From the NCBI RefSeq assembly GCF_001651865.1, contig NZ_LPUX01000050.1, positions 492 through 64,491 on the forward strand: a stretch of DNA of 64,000 nt, written 5' to 3'. Each line of letters begins with the position of its first letter. The stretch's first letter is position 1. Shown here piece after piece: positions 35,094 to 45,052 of this stretch. The notes beneath the pieces are model-generated. The model was not told the origin of the DNA, did not search any database, and worked only from the letters and a program-made list of their open reading frames with translations. The DNA comes from Sinorhizobium glycinis. Lineage in GTDB: Bacteria > Pseudomonadota > Alphaproteobacteria > Rhizobiales > Rhizobiaceae. Made by a program: the position numbers and the translations under genes.

Positions 35094-35240
35094 TCTCGTT
35101 AATCATTGAAACTGAAAGTGAAATCGAACCAGATTGCTTCGCGCGATAATTTCGCTACCAAGGCTGCGACATTGGCGGCGGCGTCGCTGCATTTGAGCTG
35201 ACACGCCGCAACTGGCGTGCGAGGGAACGCGGAGAGTAAT

Positions 35241-37067
35241 ATGTGCGGGATTGTGGGTATCGTCGGACATCAGCCGGTCTCGGAGCGGCTGGTCGATGCG
35301 CTGAAACGCCTGGAGTACCGGGGCTACGATTCGGCCGGCGTTGCGACAATCGATGGTGGAGCGCTGGATCGCCGGCGCGCCGAGGGAAAGCTCGTCAATC
35401 TCGAGGCGAGGCTGAAAGAAGAGCCGCTCGCCGGTAGCATCGGCATCGCCCATACGCGCTGGGCAACCCATGGGGCACCGACCGAACGCAATGCCCATCC
35501 GCACTTCACCGACGGCGTCGCCGTCGTTCACAACGGCATCATCGAGAATTTTGCCGAGCTGAAGGACGAACTGTCCGAGGCCGGGGCCGAATTCCAGACG
35601 GAGACCGATACGGAAGTCGTCGCGCAACTGCTGGCAAAGTTTCGCCGGGACGGTTTGGGGCGGCGCGAGGCGATGCATGCGATGCTGAAGCGGGTAAGGG
35701 GCGCCTATGCCCTTGCCGTGCTTTTCGAAGACGATCCGTCGGCGATCATGGCGGCCCGCAATGGCCCGCCGCTGGCGGTCGGCCATGGCAATGGCGAGAT
35801 GTTCCTGGGCTCCGATGCCATCGCGCTCGCCCCCTTCACCAATGAAATCACCTATCTGATCGACGGCGACTGGGCGGTGATCGGCAAGACCGGCGTCCAT
35901 ATCTTCGACATGGACGGCCAAGTCGTCACTCGCCCGCGCCAGATATCCACGGCTGCGGCCTATATGGTCGACAAGGGAAACCATCGCCATTTCATGGAGA
36001 AGGAAATTTACGAGCAGCCGGAGGTCATCTCCCACGCGCTCAGTCATTATATCAACTTCATCGACCATCGGGCGCTGACGGTTTCGGATGGTATCGACTT
36101 CGCCAAGGTGCCTAGCCTTGCTATCTCAGCTTGCGGCACCGCTTATCTTGCCGGGCTGATCGGCAAATACTGGTTCGAGCGCTATGCCCGCCTGCCGGTC
36201 GAAATCGATGTCGCTTCCGAATTCCGCTACCGCGAAATCCCGCTCTCGCCGCAGTCCGCCGCCCTGTTCATCTCGCAATCGGGCGAGACCGCCGATACGC
36301 TTGCCTCTCTGCGTTACTGCAAGGACCACGGCCTGAAGATCGGCGCCGTCGTCAACACGCGCGAGTCGACGATTGCGCGGGAGTCCGACGCCGTCTTCCC
36401 GATCCTCGCCGGGCCGGAGATTGGCGTCGCGTCGACCAAGGCCTTTACCTGCCAGCTTGCGGTCCTGGCTGCGCTCGCGGTCAGTGCGGGCAGGGCACGC
36501 GGTACCGTCAGCGAGCAGGAAGAAGCGGCGCTGGTGAAAAGCCTCGCCGAGATGCCGCGCCTCATGGGACAGGTGCTCAACAGCATCCAGCCGAAGATCG
36601 AATTCCTGTCGCGCGAATTGTCGAAGTGCCGCGACGTGCTCTATCTCGGCCGTGGCACGAGCTTCCCGCTCGCCATGGAAGGCGCTTTGAAACTCAAGGA
36701 GATTTCCTACATCCACGCGGAAGGCTATGCGGCCGGCGAACTGAAACACGGTCCGATCGCGCTGATCGACGAGAACATGCCGGTCATCGTGATTGCGCCG
36801 CATGACCGCTTCTTCGACAAGACCGTGTCTAACATGCAGGAGGTCGCTGCCCGTGGCGGACGGATCATCCTGATCACCGACGAGAGGGGCGCCGCCGCGT
36901 CGAAACTCGACACCATGCACACGATCGTGCTGCCGAATGTCGACGAGATTATCGCGCCGATGATCTTCGCATTGCCGGTGCAGCTGCTCGCCTATCATAC
37001 GGCAGTCTTCATGGGCACCGATGTCGATCAGCCGCGCAACCTCGCCAAATCGGTCACGGTCGAATGA
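35241..37067 (+). CDS. glmS: Glutamine-fructose-6-phosphate aminotransferase GlmS
   Basis: From ATG 35241 (GGAGAG upstream) the product is 608 aa. Cys2 (MCGIVGIVG) is the glutaminase nucleophile; the N-terminal GATase domain (1-220) includes HTRWATHG and HNGIIENF. Two SIS domains follow (ISACGTAYLAG, FISQSGETADTLASL; GRGTSFPLAMEGALKLKEISYIHAEGY) and the C-terminus ends DQPRNLAKSVTVE as in all GlmS. It makes glucosamine-6-phosphate, the entry step to amino sugars. No glmS ribozyme is expected in this lineage, and none was seen in the short leader. Confidence 0.97.
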   Translation: MCGIVGIVGHQPVSERLVDALKRLEYRGYDSAGVATIDGGALDRRRAEGKLVNLEARLKEEPLAGSIGIAHTRWATHGAPTERNAHPHFTDGVAVVHNGIIENFAELKDELSEAGAEFQTETDTEVVAQLLAKFRRDGLGRREAMHAMLKRVRGAYALAVLFEDDPSAIMAARNGPPLAVGHGNGEMFLGSDAIALAPFTNEITYLIDGDWAVIGKTGVHIFDMDGQVVTRPRQISTAAAYMVDKGNHRHFMEKEIYEQPEVISHALSHYINFIDHRALTVSDGIDFAKVPSLAISACGTAYLAGLIGKYWFERYARLPVEIDVASEFRYREIPLSPQSAALFISQSGETADTLASLRYCKDHGLKIGAVVNTRESTIARESDAVFPILAGPEIGVASTKAFTCQLAVLAALAVSAGRARGTVSEQEEAALVKSLAEMPRLMGQVLNSIQPKIEFLSRELSKCRDVLYLGRGTSFPLAMEGALKLKEISYIHAEGYAAGELKHGPIALIDENMPVIVIAPHDRFFDKTVSNMQEVAARGGRIILITDERGAAASKLDTMHTIVLPNVDEIIAPMIFALPVQLLAYHTAVFMGTDVDQPRNLAKSVTVE

Positions 37068-37561
37068 TCATCCGGCCGGAAACGGAGGGGGACAGGGAGA
37101 CGATCCGGCAGATTACGGAGGCGGCTTTCGCCGGTCAGCCCTACAGCGATCAGACCGAGGTACGCATCATCGAACGCCTGCGCGCCGAGGGCGCCTTGAC
37201 GCTGTCGCTCGTCGCCGTGGAAGACGCTGAGGTGATCGGCCACATCGCCTTTTCGCCCGTGACGATCACGCCGGTTGCGGCCGGTTGGTACGGGCTCGGT
37301 CCCGTATCCGTGCGGCCGGATCGGCAAGGGCGTGGCACGGGTAGTTCGCTCGTCCGACAAGGACTTGATAGGCTGCGGAATATAGGCGCGTCCGGCTGCG
37401 TTTTGGCCGGCAATCCTGCCTTCTATCGAAGATTCGGTTTCCGCAACGATCCCGCTCTTGTCTTTGCCGGTTGTGCGCCGCAATATTTCATGGTTCTGCC
37501 CTTGTCGAGAACGCTGGTTTCCGGCACGGTCAGCTATCATCCGGCCTTCGGGCCGGTTTGA
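37064..37561 (+). CDS. GNAT-family N-acetyltransferase overlapping glmS
   Basis: The product (165 aa) is a single GNAT domain: AFAGQPYSDQTEVRIIERLRAEGAL, beta strands around VAVEDAEVIGHIAFSPV, and the acetyl-CoA loop RPDRQGRGTGSSLVRQGL, ending with GFRNDPALVFAG. Its ATG overlaps the glmS TGA (ATGA), indicating coupling. Relatives (YhbS-like) are poorly characterised; location makes an amino-sugar or aminated substrate possible but unproven. The DUF502 gene starts 20 bp after. Confidence 0.88.
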   Translation: MIIRPETEGDRETIRQITEAAFAGQPYSDQTEVRIIERLRAEGALTLSLVAVEDAEVIGHIAFSPVTITPVAAGWYGLGPVSVRPDRQGRGTGSSLVRQGLDRLRNIGASGCVLAGNPAFYRRFGFRNDPALVFAGCAPQYFMVLPLSRTLVSGTVSYHPAFGPV

Positions 37562-37580
37562 CGGGATCGATGGCAACAGC

Positions 37581-38273
37581 ATGACGGACGGCTCCAAAAG
37601 CGGCATGATCGCAGCCCGGCTGCGCAACTACTTTCTCACGGGCCTGATTATCTGCGCGCCCGTGGCCATCACGGTTTGGCTGGTTCGCTCTTTCATCGAA
37701 TGGGCGGATAGCTGGGTGAAGCCCTATCTGCCGAGCTTCTACAATCCGGACAACTACCTGCCTGTGGCGATTCCGGGCTTCGGCCTTCTCGTCGCCATCG
37801 TCGTGATTACCCTGGTTGGCTTCCTGACCGCGAACCTCGTTGGGCGCTCGATCATCAATTTCGGCGAGTCGCTGTTCAATCGCACACCGCTCGTCCGGAC
37901 GATCTACAAGTCACTGAAGCAGATCTTCCAGACGGTGCTGCAGGAACAATCCTCGTCCTTCAAGAAGGCCGGGCTGATCGAATATCCAAGTCCGGGGCTG
38001 TGGTCGCTGGTCTTTATCGCGACGGACGCGAAGGGCGAGATCGCCGCCAAGTTCGACGAACGCGGCATGGATATGGTGGCCGTGTTCCTGCCGCCGACGC
38101 CGCTGCCGACCGCCGGGTTCCTGCTGTTCGTGCCGCGCGACAAGATCGTTCCGCTGCAGATGAGCGCCGAGGATGCGGCCAAGCTGTTGATTTCCGGCGG
38201 CCTTGTGACGCCGGATCACAAGCCGCTCGCCAATGCACCGCCCCGCACGATCACGCAGCAGAAGACCGCATGA
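37581..38273 (+). CDS. DUF502 membrane protein
   Basis: From ATG 37581 the product is 230 aa. It has two membrane segments near the N-terminus (YFLTGLIICAPVAITVWLV and FGLLVAIVVITLVGFLTANLVG) and then the DUF502 soluble domain. That domain has the conserved RTPLVRTIYKSLKQ and FVPRDKIVPLQMSAEDAAKLLISGG motifs. The function of DUF502 is not established; it is common in alphaproteobacteria. It is the last gene of the glmS transcript, and recG ends convergently 18 bp away. Confidence 0.88.
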   Translation: MTDGSKSGMIAARLRNYFLTGLIICAPVAITVWLVRSFIEWADSWVKPYLPSFYNPDNYLPVAIPGFGLLVAIVVITLVGFLTANLVGRSIINFGESLFNRTPLVRTIYKSLKQIFQTVLQEQSSSFKKAGLIEYPSPGLWSLVFIATDAKGEIAAKFDERGMDMVAVFLPPTPLPTAGFLLFVPRDKIVPLQMSAEDAAKLLISGGLVTPDHKPLANAPPRTITQQKTA

Positions 38274-38291
38274 CGCTCCATCGCCCAAGTA

Positions 38292-40397
38292 TTATCCGGC
38301 GCGCAGGAAGCGTATCGCTTCGTCGCGCCGGTGGAGATAGAGCAGCGTCCTTAGAGCCTGGCCACGCTCCGTCGCCAGTTCCGGATCGCGCTCGATCAGG
38401 TAGGCGGCGTCCTTCCGGGCAATCTCCAGAAGGTCCCCATGCGCCTCGAGGCTGGCGATGCGAAATCCGGGCGTGCCGGATTGCCGCGTGCCGAGCAGTT
38501 CGCCTTCACCGCGCAGCTTTAGATCCTCTTCGGCAATCACGAAGCCGTCTTCGGTCTGGCGCAGGATCGAAAGACGCGCCCGACCGGCCTCGCTCAGCGG
38601 CGCCTTGTAGAGCAGGATGCAGGTCGAAGCCTCTTGGCCGCGCCCGACCCGGCCGCGCAGCTGGTGCAGCTGCGCAAGCCCGAAGCGCTCGGCATGCTCG
38701 ATCACCATGATGGTCGCGTCGGGAACGTCAACACCGACCTCCACCACCGTCGTCGCCACAAGCACGCGTAGTTCGCCGTTCTTGAAGGCGAGCATGACGG
38801 CGTCCTTTTCCGGCCCTGCCATGCGGCCATGAACGAGGCCGACGTCCTTGCCGAAACGTTGCACAAGGCCCTGGTACCGCTCGTCGGCGGACATGGTGTC
38901 GGTTTCTTCGGCTTCCTCGACCAGCGGGCAGATCCAGTAGGCCTTCTTGCCCTGGCGAAGTGCCGATTCGAGCCGCTCGATGATTTCGTCGGTGCGCTCG
39001 GTCGGGATGGTGACGGTCTGGATCGGCTTTCGCCCGGCGGGCTTCTCCGTCAGCTTGGAGACGTCCATGTCGCCGAACGCCGCCAAAACCAGCGTGCGCG
39101 GGATAGGCGTTGCCGTCATGACCAGCATGTGTGGGGAAATGCCCTTGGCGGTGAGCCGCAGCCGCTGGTGAACGCCGAAGCGATGCTGCTCGTCGACGAC
39201 CGCGAGCACAAGTTGCCGGTAGTTGACCGCATCCTGGAAGAGGGCGTGCGTGCCGACGATCAACTGCGTCTCGCCGGAGGCGATGCGTTCAAGGATTGCG
39301 TCGCGCTCCTTGCCTTTCGTCCTGCCGGTCAGGACGTCGATCGTGACGCCGGCCGGCGCCGCCATTTTCGCAAGCGTCGCATGGTGCTGCCGTGCGAGGA
39401 TCTCCGTGGGCGCCATCAGCACGGCCTGGCCGCCGGATTCGACGGCCGCAAGCATCGCCATCAGCGCAACGGCCGTCTTCCCGGAGCCGACATCGCCCTG
39501 CAGCAGGCGCAGCATGCGCTCGCTGCCGGCCATATCGGCAAGGATGTCGCCGACGGCGGCCGACTGGCTGGCCGTGAGGGAGAAGGGCAGGGCGGCGATG
39601 ACCGGCCCGCTCAGATTGCCTGTTGGGTGTACCGGAGTTCCGGCAACCTTGCGTAAGCGCTGGCGCACCAAGGACAGCGACAGCTGTCCCGCGAGAAACT
39701 CATCATAGGCGAGCCGCCGGCGGGCCGGTGCCTGAGGAGTGATATCGGTTTCGTCGCGTGGCTCGTGAAGGCGATGAAAACACTCCTTCGCGCTCTCGAA
39801 GCCCTGTTGACGCAGCAAGGTCTCGTCTATCCACTCGGGTAGATCGGGAACACGCGCCACCGCCGCTTCGATTGATTTGCGCAGGGGCCGCGGCGAGAGG
39901 CCCGCGGTTAGCCCGTAGACGGGTTCCACGAGCGGCAGGCTTTCGGCTTCAGCCGCATGAACCATGTAGTCGGGATGCACCATCGAGGCGCGCCCGTTGA
40001 ACCAGTCCACCTTGCCGCTGACGATAACCGTCTCATCGATCGGCAGGGCCTTTTCCAGCCAGTTGCCCTTGACCCGGAAGAAGGTAAGCGCCAACTCGCC
40101 CGTATCGTCGTGCAGGAAGACTCGATAGGGCACGTTCGGGCGGCCGCGCGGCGACGGCTGGTGCCGGTCCACGCGGCCGGTGATGGTGACGATCGACCCC
40201 TGCGGCGCATAGGCGATGCCGGGCTGCCGGCGCCGGTCGATGAGCGAATGGGGGGCGTGAAACAGAAGATCGAGCACGCGGCAGTCATCGATCGACTCGC
40301 GTCCGAGCAGGCGCGCGTAAAGTTCGCCCGTCCTGGGGCCGATGCCGGGCAGGCTATCGAGCGAAGAAAAGAGCGGGTCGAGCAGGGCAGGGCGCAT
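38292..40397 (-). CDS. recG: ATP-dependent DNA helicase RecG
   Basis: From ATG 40397 the product is 701 aa, the usual rhizobial length; the frame extends to 40946 but that part is opposite sdhE. RecG reverses stalled replication forks and processes branched DNA. The N-terminal wedge/OB domain (about 1-270; GSIVTITGRVDRH) precedes the helicase: Walker A GDVGSGKTAVALMAM, DEQHRFGVHQRL, SATP-type box TATPIPRTL, and LHQLRGRVGRG plus LRGEGELLGTRQSG in the second lobe. It is divergent from sdhE-mfd, with 117 bp between for both promoters. Confidence 0.97.
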   Translation of the reverse strand: MRPALLDPLFSSLDSLPGIGPRTGELYARLLGRESIDDCRVLDLLFHAPHSLIDRRRQPGIAYAPQGSIVTITGRVDRHQPSPRGRPNVPYRVFLHDDTGELALTFFRVKGNWLEKALPIDETVIVSGKVDWFNGRASMVHPDYMVHAAEAESLPLVEPVYGLTAGLSPRPLRKSIEAAVARVPDLPEWIDETLLRQQGFESAKECFHRLHEPRDETDITPQAPARRRLAYDEFLAGQLSLSLVRQRLRKVAGTPVHPTGNLSGPVIAALPFSLTASQSAAVGDILADMAGSERMLRLLQGDVGSGKTAVALMAMLAAVESGGQAVLMAPTEILARQHHATLAKMAAPAGVTIDVLTGRTKGKERDAILERIASGETQLIVGTHALFQDAVNYRQLVLAVVDEQHRFGVHQRLRLTAKGISPHMLVMTATPIPRTLVLAAFGDMDVSKLTEKPAGRKPIQTVTIPTERTDEIIERLESALRQGKKAYWICPLVEEAEETDTMSADERYQGLVQRFGKDVGLVHGRMAGPEKDAVMLAFKNGELRVLVATTVVEVGVDVPDATIMVIEHAERFGLAQLHQLRGRVGRGQEASTCILLYKAPLSEAGRARLSILRQTEDGFVIAEEDLKLRGEGELLGTRQSGTPGFRIASLEAHGDLLEIARKDAAYLIERDPELATERGQALRTLLYLHRRDEAIRFLRAG

Positions 40398-40514
40398 GGC
40401 TATGAAATTGCGACGAGAAATCCGGCATTGGCAAGGCTGACAAGCCGCTTTCCAGCGTTTATAGAGCCCGTGAACACGTTCCGCCGTGGAGGCGGACGGC
40501 AGGAAGGACGTTCC

Positions 40515-40820
40515 ATGACCGGCATTTCGCGCACGAGCGCCGATCTCGATCCGCGTCGGCGCAGGATCCTCTTCCGCGCCTGGCACCGCGGCATTCGTGA
40601 GATGGACCTGATTCTCGGGCAATTCGCGGAAGCGGAGCTCTCCACACTTTCCGAGGCTGAGCTGGACGAGCTTGAAACGATCATGCGCGAGGAAGACAAC
40701 GACCTCGTTCGCTGGATCACCGGGGAACAGCCGCTGCCGGAGCATTACGCGACGGCGTTGTTTGCGCGCATAGCCGCCTACCGCCCGGATTTCGACCCGG
40801 TTCAGCACGAGGCGGAATGA
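40515..40820 (+). CDS. sdhE: Succinate dehydrogenase assembly factor SdhE
   Basis: The product (101 aa) is a small helical protein with the conserved RGIREMD segment (RGxxE motif) that promotes covalent FAD attachment to SdhA. The start ATG 40515 has GGAAGGACG just upstream. The tail contains ITGEQPLPEHY as in other members. Its stop overlaps the mfd start (ATGA), so the two are co-translated despite unrelated functions; this sdhE-mfd pairing recurs in Rhizobiales. Confidence 0.92.
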   Translation: MTGISRTSADLDPRRRRILFRAWHRGIREMDLILGQFAEAELSTLSEAELDELETIMREEDNDLVRWITGEQPLPEHYATALFARIAAYRPDFDPVQHEAE

Positions 40821-43800
40821 GTTCGACGATGATCCCTGGTCTTGACTCAAAGAGAATTCTTGCTGCAACGCGGGAAGTGACGATCGGGCCGGTTCCTTCG
40901 GGTGCCGAAGCGCTGATCCTCGCCGACTTGGCGCGGTCTGGCGCACCGGTTGCCTATTTCCTTTCCGACGGCCAGCGGATCGGCGATCTCGAGCAGGTGC
41001 TCGGTTTCGTGGCGCCTGACATTCCGGTCCTGACCTTGCCGGGTTGGGACTGTCTGCCCTATGACCGCGTTTCCCCGAGCGCCGACACGTCGGCGCGAAG
41101 ACTGGCCGCGCTGAGCGCCTTGCTCGCGCATCGGCACAAGCCGCACCCGGCCATCGTGCTGGTGACCGTCAATGCGGCCCTGCAGAAGATTTCGCCCCAG
41201 GACGTGATCGGGAGTCTCGCCTTCTCGGCGCGGCCGGGCAACCAGATACGCATGGATGATCTCGCCGCCCGGCTGGAGCAAAACGGTTTCGAGCGCGTGC
41301 CCACCGTGCGGGAAGTCGGCGAGTTTGCCGTGCGTGGCGGTATTCTCGATGTCTATGTACCGGGCAGCGGCGAGCCGCTCAGGCTTGATTTCTTCGGCGA
41401 TACGCTGGAGACGATCCGCTCCTTCGACCCGGCAAGCCAGCGCACGACCGGGCAGGTGCGGTCCCTCGATCTCAATCCCATGAGCGAAGTGTCGCTGACT
41501 CCGGAGACGATCAGCCATTTCCGCAAGCAATATCTTTCGCTCTTCGGGGCGACGACACGCGACGACGCGCTTTATCAAGCCGTCTCCGAAGGGCGCCGCT
41601 ATGCCGGCATGGAGCACTGGCTGCCACTGTTCTACGATCGGCTGGAAACGGTCTTCGACTATCTCGAAGGTTTCCGTATCGTCACGGATCATCTGGCACG
41701 CGAAGCGGCGGCGGAACGCGCGAAGCTCATTCTGGACTATTACGAGGCCCGCCACGCCTCCGCATCTCCCGGCAAATCACAGATATCCCAGGCCACGCCC
41801 TACAAGCCGGTGCCGCCGGAGCTGCTTTATCTGAGTGCGAAAGGTTTTGCCGCGGCGCTGACCGAGCGCAATGCCGTCCGCCTGTCACCGTTTTCCGAAC
41901 ATGAGGGCGAAGCCCGTCAGGTCGTGGCCCTCGAGGCTCGGCAGGGAGTCCGCTGGGCGAAGACTGCGGGCGAAGCCGAGAGTGAGAGCGACGGCGCGCG
42001 CGCCAATGTCTTCGACCTGGCTGTGAAACACATAGCCGAGCGGCGGGCGAAGGGCGCGAAGGTCGTCATTTCCGGCTGGACGGAGGGCTCGCTCGACCGC
42101 CTGCTTCAGGTGCTCGCCGAGCATGGCCTGGCGAATGTCCGCCCGGTAAAGGCTCTCGCCGATCTGCGCTTGCTGAAGCCGGGCGAGGCAGCTTCCGCGG
42201 TTCTAAGCCTCGAATCCGGCTTCGAGACCGGCGATCTCGTGGTCATCGGCGAGCAGGACATCCTCGGCGACCGCATGGTACGCCGTTCGAAGCGCCGCAA
42301 GCGCGGTGCCGATTTCATTGCCGAAGTGACCGGCCTCGACGAGGGCAGCTACGTCGTGCATGCCGAACACGGCATCGGCCGCTTCGTCGGCCTGCGCACG
42401 ATCGAGGCCGCCGGCGCGCCGCATGATTGCCTGGAACTCGTCTATGCCGATGACGCGAAGCTGTTCCTGCCGGTGGAAAATATCGAGCTTCTGTCGCGCT
42501 ACGGGTCGGAGGGAACCGATGCGATCCTCGACAAGCTCGGCGGTGTCGCCTGGCAGGCGCGCAAGGCCAAGCTCAAGAAGCGGCTGCTCGACATGGCGGG
42601 CGGGCTCATTCGCATCGCTGCCGAGCGGCACACGCGGCACGCGCCGGTCCTTGTCGCGCATGACGGCGTCTATGACGAATTCGCCGCGCGTTTCCCCTAT
42701 GACGAGACCGAGGATCAATTGACCTCGATCGAGGCGGTCCGGGACGATCTCGGCGGCGGCAGGCCGATGGATCGCCTTGTCTGCGGCGACGTCGGCTTCG
42801 GCAAGACCGAGGTGGCGCTGCGTGCCGCCTTCATAGCGGCGATGAACGGCGTGCAGGTCGCCGTCGTCGTGCCGACGACCTTGCTGGCACGGCAGCATTT
42901 CAAGACCTTTTCGGACCGCTTCCGCGGGCTGCCTGTCCGTATCCAGCAAGCGTCCCGCCTCGTCGGCTCGAAGGACCTGGCGCTGACGAAGAAGGAAGTG
43001 GCGGACGGCAAGACGGACATCGTCGTCGGCACCCATGCGCTTCTCGGTTCCTCGATCAAGTTCGCCAATCTCGGTCTGCTGATCATCGACGAGGAGCAGC
43101 ATTTCGGCGTCAAGCACAAGGAGCGCCTGAAGGAGTTGAAGACCGATGTCCATGTGCTGACGCTATCGGCGACGCCCATTCCGCGTACGCTGCAGCTGGC
43201 GCTCACCGGCGTTCGCGAATTGTCGCTGATCACCACGCCGCCGGTCGACCGCATGGCGGTGCGCACTTTCATCTCGCCTTTCGACGCATTGGTGATCCGC
43301 GAGACGCTGATGCGCGAGCACTATCGCGGTGGCCAGAGCTTCTATGTCTGCCCGCGGTTGAGCGACCTTTCCGAGATCCACGATTTTCTGAAATCCGACG
43401 TGCCGGAACTGAAGGTCGCAGTTGCGCACGGCCAGATGCCGGCAACCGAACTCGAAGACACCATGAACGCCTTCTACGAAGGTCGTTATGACGTGCTTCT
43501 GTCGACGACGATCGTCGAGTCGGGGCTCGACGTGCCGACTGCCAATACGCTGATCGTGCACCGCGCCGACATGTTCGGCCTCGCGCAGCTCTATCAGCTT
43601 CGCGGCCGGGTAGGGCGCTCGAAGGTGCGCGCTTTCGCGCTCTTCACGCTCCCGGTGAACAAGACGCTGACGGGTCCGGCGGAGCGGCGCCTCAAGGTGC
43701 TGCAGTCGCTCGACACGCTCGGCGCCGGCTTCCAGCTCGCCAGCCACGACCTCGACATTCGCGGCGCCGGCAACCTGCTCGGCGAGGAGCAGTCCGGCCA

Positions 43801-44341
43801 CATCAAGGAGGTCGGTTTCGAGCTCTACCAGCAGATGCTGGAGGAGGCGGTCGCCGAGCTCAAGGGTGAAGAGGAAATCCACGAGTCGGGCTGGTCGCCG
43901 CAGATTTCGGTCGGCACGCCGGTGATGATTCCGGAAGACTATGTGCCCGATCTCAATCTGCGGCTCGGCCTCTACCGTCGCCTCGGCGAACTGACCGACC
44001 TCGAGGAGATCGACGGCTTCGGCGCCGAGCTGATCGACCGCTTCGGGCCGCTGCCGATCGAGGTCCAGCATCTTTTGAAGATCGTCTATATCAAGGCGCT
44101 GTGTCGCACGGCCAATGTCGAGAAACTCGATGCCGGACCGAAGGGTGTCGTCGTGCAGTTCCGCAACAGGGAGTTTCCGAACCCTGCCGCCCTTGTCGGC
44201 CATATCGCCAAGCAGGGGACGCTCGCCAAGATCAGGCCCGACCAGAGCATCTTCTTCCAGCGGGAACTCGCCACGCCGGACAAGCGCCTCTCCGGCGCGG
44301 CCATGGTGATGACCCAGCTTGCGACGCTCGCCAAAGCGTGA
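40817..44341 (+). CDS. mfd: Transcription-repair coupling factor Mfd
   Basis: The product (1174 aa) removes stalled RNA polymerase from lesions and recruits UvrA. It has the UvrB-like N-terminal region (TLPGWDCLPYDRVSPSAD, then GEFAVRGGILDVY), the CarD-like RNA polymerase interaction domain (about 500-570; GSYVVHAEHGIGRFVGL), and RecG-like translocase motors (GDVGFGKTEVALRAAF, DEEQHFGVKHKE, SATPIPRTLQLAL, LYQLRGRVGRSK). The C-terminal TRCF domain follows. Full length. It overlaps sdhE by 4 nt. Confidence 0.97.
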   Translation: MSSTMIPGLDSKRILAATREVTIGPVPSGAEALILADLARSGAPVAYFLSDGQRIGDLEQVLGFVAPDIPVLTLPGWDCLPYDRVSPSADTSARRLAALSALLAHRHKPHPAIVLVTVNAALQKISPQDVIGSLAFSARPGNQIRMDDLAARLEQNGFERVPTVREVGEFAVRGGILDVYVPGSGEPLRLDFFGDTLETIRSFDPASQRTTGQVRSLDLNPMSEVSLTPETISHFRKQYLSLFGATTRDDALYQAVSEGRRYAGMEHWLPLFYDRLETVFDYLEGFRIVTDHLAREAAAERAKLILDYYEARHASASPGKSQISQATPYKPVPPELLYLSAKGFAAALTERNAVRLSPFSEHEGEARQVVALEARQGVRWAKTAGEAESESDGARANVFDLAVKHIAERRAKGAKVVISGWTEGSLDRLLQVLAEHGLANVRPVKALADLRLLKPGEAASAVLSLESGFETGDLVVIGEQDILGDRMVRRSKRRKRGADFIAEVTGLDEGSYVVHAEHGIGRFVGLRTIEAAGAPHDCLELVYADDAKLFLPVENIELLSRYGSEGTDAILDKLGGVAWQARKAKLKKRLLDMAGGLIRIAAERHTRHAPVLVAHDGVYDEFAARFPYDETEDQLTSIEAVRDDLGGGRPMDRLVCGDVGFGKTEVALRAAFIAAMNGVQVAVVVPTTLLARQHFKTFSDRFRGLPVRIQQASRLVGSKDLALTKKEVADGKTDIVVGTHALLGSSIKFANLGLLIIDEEQHFGVKHKERLKELKTDVHVLTLSATPIPRTLQLALTGVRELSLITTPPVDRMAVRTFISPFDALVIRETLMREHYRGGQSFYVCPRLSDLSEIHDFLKSDVPELKVAVAHGQMPATELEDTMNAFYEGRYDVLLSTTIVESGLDVPTANTLIVHRADMFGLAQLYQLRGRVGRSKVRAFALFTLPVNKTLTGPAERRLKVLQSLDTLGAGFQLASHDLDIRGAGNLLGEEQSGHIKEVGFELYQQMLEEAVAELKGEEEIHESGWSPQISVGTPVMIPEDYVPDLNLRLGLYRRLGELTDLEEIDGFGAELIDRFGPLPIEVQHLLKIVYIKALCRTANVEKLDAGPKGVVVQFRNREFPNPAALVGHIAKQGTLAKIRPDQSIFFQRELATPDKRLSGAAMVMTQLATLAKA

Positions 44342-44386
44342 AACGGCGCTGGTGTGCCGGCGCCATCACCCTCTCGATTGAGCGGA

Positions 44387-45052
44387 TCAGTGCGCCGGGC
44401 GGCCCGCCTTCATCTGCGCGATCTCGCGCAGCGCATTCGTCAGCACTTCGACCGATTGCGCTCCCATCACCGCATATTGCTGTTCGATGATGAAGCAGGG
44501 AACGCCGGTCACGCCGATCTCCCGGGCCATTTCGATTTCCTGCTTGACGGCGTCCTTGTCGGCATCGGAGGAAAAAAGTGCGGCGATGACGGGTCGGTCC
44601 AGGCCCGCCTGTTCGGCGATGTCGAGCAGAACGGCGTGATCGCCGACGTTTTTACCTTCTTCGAAATTCGCTTTGAAAAGCAGCCTTACGGTCTCGGCCT
44701 GGACAGCCGTGCCGCTGGTGGACGCCCAGCGGATGAGGCGATGGGCGTCGAGCGTGTTCGGGCTGATTTCCACGGCATCGAAATCAAAGGCGATGCCGGC
44801 CTCCCGCCCTAGGTCCTCGAGCATATGATGCGCCCGGTCGACGGCATCTTGACCGCCGAGCTTTGCCGCAAGGTGGCGTTTGTGATCGACGCCCTCCGGC
44901 GGCAGGTCGGGATTGAGTTGAAAGGGGCGCCACTGGATCGCCACATCAACCTCCCCGGCGACATTGGCGATTGCCTGGTCGAGCCGGCTCTTGCCGAGAT
45001 AGCACCACGGGCAGACGACGTCCGAGACGATATCGATGTTGACGGTTTCCAT
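44387..45052 (-). CDS. DsbA-family oxidoreductase, FrnE-like
   Basis: The product (221 aa) has a thioredoxin fold with CPWC near residue 14 and no signal peptide, so it is cytoplasmic. The helical insert and GVTGVPCFIIEQQYAVMGAQ (cis-Pro loop) match the FrnE/2-hydroxychromene-2-carboxylate isomerase-like branch. Relatives act as thiol oxidoreductases or in polyketide pathways; the natural substrate here is unknown. It converges with mfd, 45 bp apart. Confidence 0.88.
   Translation of the reverse strand: METVNIDIVSDVVCPWCYLGKSRLDQAIANVAGEVDVAIQWRPFQLNPDLPPEGVDHKRHLAAKLGGQDAVDRAHHMLEDLGREAGIAFDFDAVEISPNTLDAHRLIRWASTSGTAVQAETVRLLFKANFEEGKNVGDHAVLLDIAEQAGLDRPVIAALFSSDADKDAVKQEIEMAREIGVTGVPCFIIEQQYAVMGAQSVEVLTNALREIAQMKAGRPAH

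Noticed and set aside
35094..35240. glmS ribozyme or amino-sugar riboswitch
   Set aside because: The leader is short and shows none of the nested pairings of the ribozyme, and the class is not expected in this lineage.
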